Assembly (NCBI GenBank): GCA_039000515.1 | Contig: JBCFYV010011135.1 | Span: forward strand, 10,974,339-11,038,338 | Length of the DNA stretch: 64,000 bases | Source: Timema cristinae | Lineage: Eukaryota > Arthropoda > Insecta > Phasmatodea > Timematidae | Direction: 5' to 3' | Part shown: positions 60,969-64,000 of the stretch, one piece after another | How the letters are laid out: the number at the start of each line of letters is the position of its first letter | How positions within the stretch are numbered: position 1 is the first letter of the stretch | Program-made: the position numbers and the translations under genes | Notes under the pieces: model-generated | Seen by the model: only the letters and a program-made list of their open reading frames with translations | What the model was told of the DNA's origin: nothing | The model's database searches: none

Positions 60969-61167
60969 AGTATGTATGTATGTATGTATGTATGTATGTT
61001 GTTGTGTTGTATGTAATGTATGTATGTATGTATGTATGTATGTGTGTTTTATGTAGTATGTATGTATGTATGTATGTATGTATGTATGTATGTATGTATG
61101 TATGTATGTATGTATTATGTATGTACGTATGTATATGTAATAGAATGATGTATGTATGTATGTATGC
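60969..61167. repeat. (TATG)n array between Gypsy element and LINE
   Basis: About 200 bp of TATG repeats with irregularities. It ends GTATGC directly at the T-run that is the LINE's poly(A) tail. Confidence 0.95.
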
Positions 61168-61177
61168 TTTTTTTTTT

Positions 61178-61448
61178 AACGAGGAGGGAAATCCTTTTTA
61201 CGGAGCCTTCAGATCCATCTGAAAGGCTGTGGGACTCCACTAGAGAACGTGACTCTAGGTGTACGGCAAGAATATTCCATATTCCCGACGTACCGAACTA
61301 CAAAATGTAGAACCCTACCCACTAAAACCCCGGGGTACAGCCCTGTACCCCACCTCTAGAGTCTTCTCCAATACACCCCACGCGGAACAGCCGTCAGGCA
61401 TTACTTCGCGTGAGGCTGGATGGCTAATTGCCTACTCCGTCGTTGACA
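61178..61448 (-). other. LINE 3' UTR with three hairpins
   Basis: Three inverted repeats: 61332-61351 (GGGGTACAG/CTGTACCCC, 2-base centre), 61240-61258 (CTAGAG/CTCTAG) and 61205-61227 (GCCTTCAGAT/ATCTGAAaGGC). The last two are within 90 bases of the A-run. Structured 3' UTRs guide template recognition in several R1-clade elements. Confidence 0.6.
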
Positions 61449-63372
61449 TTATCTAGGTGGTCTACTCCTTCCTCTTTCCTCTACCCTGAGGTTCTTCACA
61501 ACGCGCGAAGCCATGTCTGCTACAGCCTTCCAGTTGTCCTCGTTGAGCAGCATCAAACTGACGATGCTTTCTGGAGTTGATCTCATCTGGAGTCGCCTAT
61601 CTAGCTCCTCCTTCTCAGCAGCGAAGCGGGGACACCCAAAAAAGACGTGCTCCGCAGTCTCTTCCAACTCTGTGCAGTTAGGACAGGATGGTGAATCATC
61701 TAGTCCGAATCTCTCCAGGTATGACCTGAAACATCCGTGGCCTGTCAGGAGCTGGGTGAGGTAAAAGTCCGTCTCACCGTGTTTTCTGGTATTCCAGAGT
61801 GACACTACTGGAATAAGACGGTGGGTCCATCTACCATTCATCGATGAGTCCCAGCGTCTTTGCCACATTTCCATGGTTTTCTTCTTTTCGTCCCTTACGA
61901 TGGTTGTTTTCCTGAGCTCGGAAGGAGTCCGGGTCTGGCTGTAAATCCTATTTCGCTCGTCTGCCAAGAGGTCGATAGGCGTCATATCTGCTATCACGCA
62001 AGCAGCATCGCCAGAGACTGTGCGGTAGGCACATGCAACACGCAGTGCCATTCTCCTATGTACCTTGTTCAACATGTTGGCATGCACCGCCACTTTCATT
62101 GCCGGTGACCAGACTGGTGCTGCGTACAGCATAATGGAGCTTGTGACCGTAGAAATCAGACGTCTGCGGCTCGGCTTTGGGCCTCCCGTGTTGGGCATGA
62201 TGCTTGAAAGCGCATTTGCCACCTGTGCTGCTTTTTGGCTGACGTTCCGATGATGGTCGTTAAAGCATAACTTGGCATCTATTTGCACGCCCAAGTACCT
62301 CAGTGAAGGTTGAGATATAATGACATTGTCTCCTACATTCAGGGTGATGGATTCTCTGATTTTCCTTCCTGTCACTAGTACTGCCTCCGTCTTGTGATCT
62401 GCTAGTTGCAGGCCAACAGAAGAAAGCCACTGACGGATGTTGGCGATAGCTCTGTTCGCTATGTACGTAACCTCGTCGAGGAACTTTCCAACAGCAACTA
62501 TAGCGAAGTCATCGGCAAATCCCACTATCGTAGCTCCGTCTGGCAATGGAAGCCTCAGCACCGCATCGTACATGATGTTCCAAAGCGGAGGACCAAGAAC
62601 TGCTCCTTGCGGCACTCCTCCGGTTACCCGGTACATTCGTTGACCCGTCTCGGAGTCGTAGGTCAGGACTCTATCTGAGAAGTAGCTAGCGATCATCCTC
62701 CGAAGATAGGCAGGTACCTCCATCTTCCGAAGCGCTTCCATGATGCAGCTCCATTTAGCAGAGTTGAACGCATTTTTCACATCGAGGGTCACGATGGCGC
62801 AATATTTCTTCGTGCCTTTCGACCAGCTTCTGCCTGCTATTGCGTCCCTGGCAATGGTTACAACTATATCTATCGCATCAATCGTACACCTGCCTTTACG
62901 GAATCCTAGTTAGTTTTCAGAGAGGCCCTGTGGCCCCTCACTGAATACCTCTATTCTGTCAGCAATGATCCTCTCCAGCAATTTGCCAGATGTGTCCAGG
63001 AGGCAGATTGGACGATATGATGATGGTTCGTCTGGTGGTTTGGCCCCTTTCGGAAGGAGAACAAGGTGTTGATTTTTCCAGCAGTCAGGGAAACGCCCCT
63101 CTCTCAGACACGCCTTGTAGACTCGGATAAATAAGTCTGGTCTCGTCTTGATTGCGGTTTTCAGAGCTACATTCGGAATTCCGTCTGGGCCCGGAGCCTT
63201 GTTGTCTCCTATTTTGCGAGCTGCTTTCAGTAGTTCTTCACAAGTGATTGGTGGCACTTCTTCCAGGTCATCTGATCGGTTTTCAATGAGCACTACATCA
63301 TCTGATTGTCGTGGGAAGAGGGTGTTCACTATCTTATCCAAGAACTCCGGACAAGTAGGTGAAGCCGAATCC
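61449..63372 (-). pseudogene. R1-clade LINE ORF2: reverse transcriptase and CCHC C-terminus
   Basis: One frame is open from the truncation to TAG at 61449 except for a TAA at 62912-62910, so about 640 codons remain. Order: KAPGPDGIPNVALK, SSYRPICLLDTSGKLLERII, then the stop within a GFRKG block, TLDVKNAFNSAKW (motif A), GVPQGAVLGPPLWNIMYD (motif B), GFADDFAIVAVG (FADD catalytic box), LRYLGVQID. Near the end CPNCTELEETAEHVFFGC gives C-X2-C-X8-H-X4-C, the R1-type C-terminal zinc motif. The stop could come from one C-to-T change in a CAA codon. There are no frameshifts. Confidence 0.9.
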
Positions 63373-64000
63373 TGTATGTATGTATGTATGTATTATGTAT
63401 GTAATGTATTATGTATGTTATGTATGTATTGTATGATGTATGTTTATGTATGTATTGTGTATGTGATGTTGTATGTATGTATGTATGTATTGTTATGTAA
63501 TGTTATGTATGTATTATTTGTAGGTATGAGTATGTATGTATGTATGGTATGTATGTATGTATGTATGTATGATTGTATGTATGTATTATGTATGGTATAT
63601 GTATGTGTATGTATTTAGTTGATATGTATGTATGTATGATGTATGTATGTATGTTATGTATGTTATGTATGTATGTATGTATGTAGTATGTTGTATGTTG
63701 TATTATGTATGTATGTATGTATGTTGTATGTATGTTATGTATGGTTGTATGTATGTATGTATGTATGTATGTTTATGTATGTATATGGTATGTATGTATG
63801 TATGTATGTATATGTATGTATGTTTGTTGTAGTTAGTAGTATGTATGGTGTATGTTATGTGATGTATATTTATGTATGTGTAGTTGAGTTATGTTATGTA
63901 TGTTGATGTAATTATGATGTATGTAATGTATGTATTAGTATGTTGTTATAGTATGTATGTGATGTAGTATGATATTGTTATGTAGTATGTATGTTATGTT
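63373..64000. repeat. (TATG)n array right of the LINE, irregular
   Basis: At least 628 bp, running off the window. Units are noisy (TGTATGATG, TTATG, TGTTG variants), probably a mix of real divergence and consensus error. Confidence 0.95.

Larger units (their letters stand above)
61168..63372 (-). mobile_element. R1-clade non-LTR retrotransposon, 5'-truncated, inside (TATG)n
   Basis: The minus-strand insert starts abruptly at 63372 inside the ORF and ends with a 3' UTR and A-run (61168-61177 as T on plus). Both sides are (TATG)n, i.e. (CATA)n on the element strand. ORF1 and the APE endonuclease are missing, as is usual for 5'-truncated LINE copies. Sequence style (GVPQGAVLGPPLWNIMYD, LRLPLPDGATIVGFADD) is that of the R1 clade, which includes families specific for rDNA, telomeric repeats and microsatellites. 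Confidence 0.88.

Overview
The window looks like AT-rich, transposon-packed intergenic DNA from an arthropod, most likely an insect. The reasons are a short TTAGG-type tract, an R1-clade LINE outside rDNA, a Ty3/Gypsy LTR retrotransposon, a small Helitron and several tRNA-derived SINE families. I find no convincing host protein gene, rRNA or bona fide tRNA gene. All recognisable coding sequence belongs to retrotransposons or transposon remnants.

Layout. Positions 1-13900 (copy A) are repeated in direct orientation at 36697-52201 (copy B), element for element. Copy A stops at a run of exactly 100 Ns (13901-14000). Its last ~4.5 kb carries many small errors relative to copy B. The two copies differ by roughly 1% substitutions in their clean part, by a SINE present only in B (47656-47935, with target-site duplication) and by a ~1.2 kb block present only in B (38683-39898). 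This fits two haplotypes of one locus left in tandem by scaffolding better than a true duplication, although a young real duplication is not excluded. The duplicated block holds a TIR element, an array of small hairpins, SINEs, a Helitron, a 470-bp foldback palindrome, a degenerate short-period repeat, a reverse-transcriptase tail remnant and a (TATG)n array.

14001-36696 is a repeat mosaic. It has an 18-unit 33-bp minisatellite (15129-15732), a 19-unit array with an exact 62-bp period that grew inside a decayed LINE reverse-transcriptase tail (16254-17390), a second TIR element (22693-23278), a mariner-like N-terminal remnant (24326-24575) and at least four tRNA-headed SINE families. Two of these (called SINE-A and SINE-B here) end in the same ~35-bp tail. 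A compact promoter-like cluster (heat-shock element, CCAAT, TATA, initiator) lies at 31258-31353 with no gene after it.

53319-60968 is a minus-strand Ty3/Gypsy element with ~1.3 kb LTRs about 99% alike. It has gag, protease, RT, RNase H and integrase, and an intact-looking -1 frameshift signal between gag and pol, but pol is broken by about five small frame changes. 61168-63372 is a 5'-truncated, minus-strand R1-clade LINE with one in-frame stop. Both elements sit inside (TATG)n arrays. For the LINE this matches the known habit of some R1-clade families (Waldo, Mino) of inserting into microsatellites.
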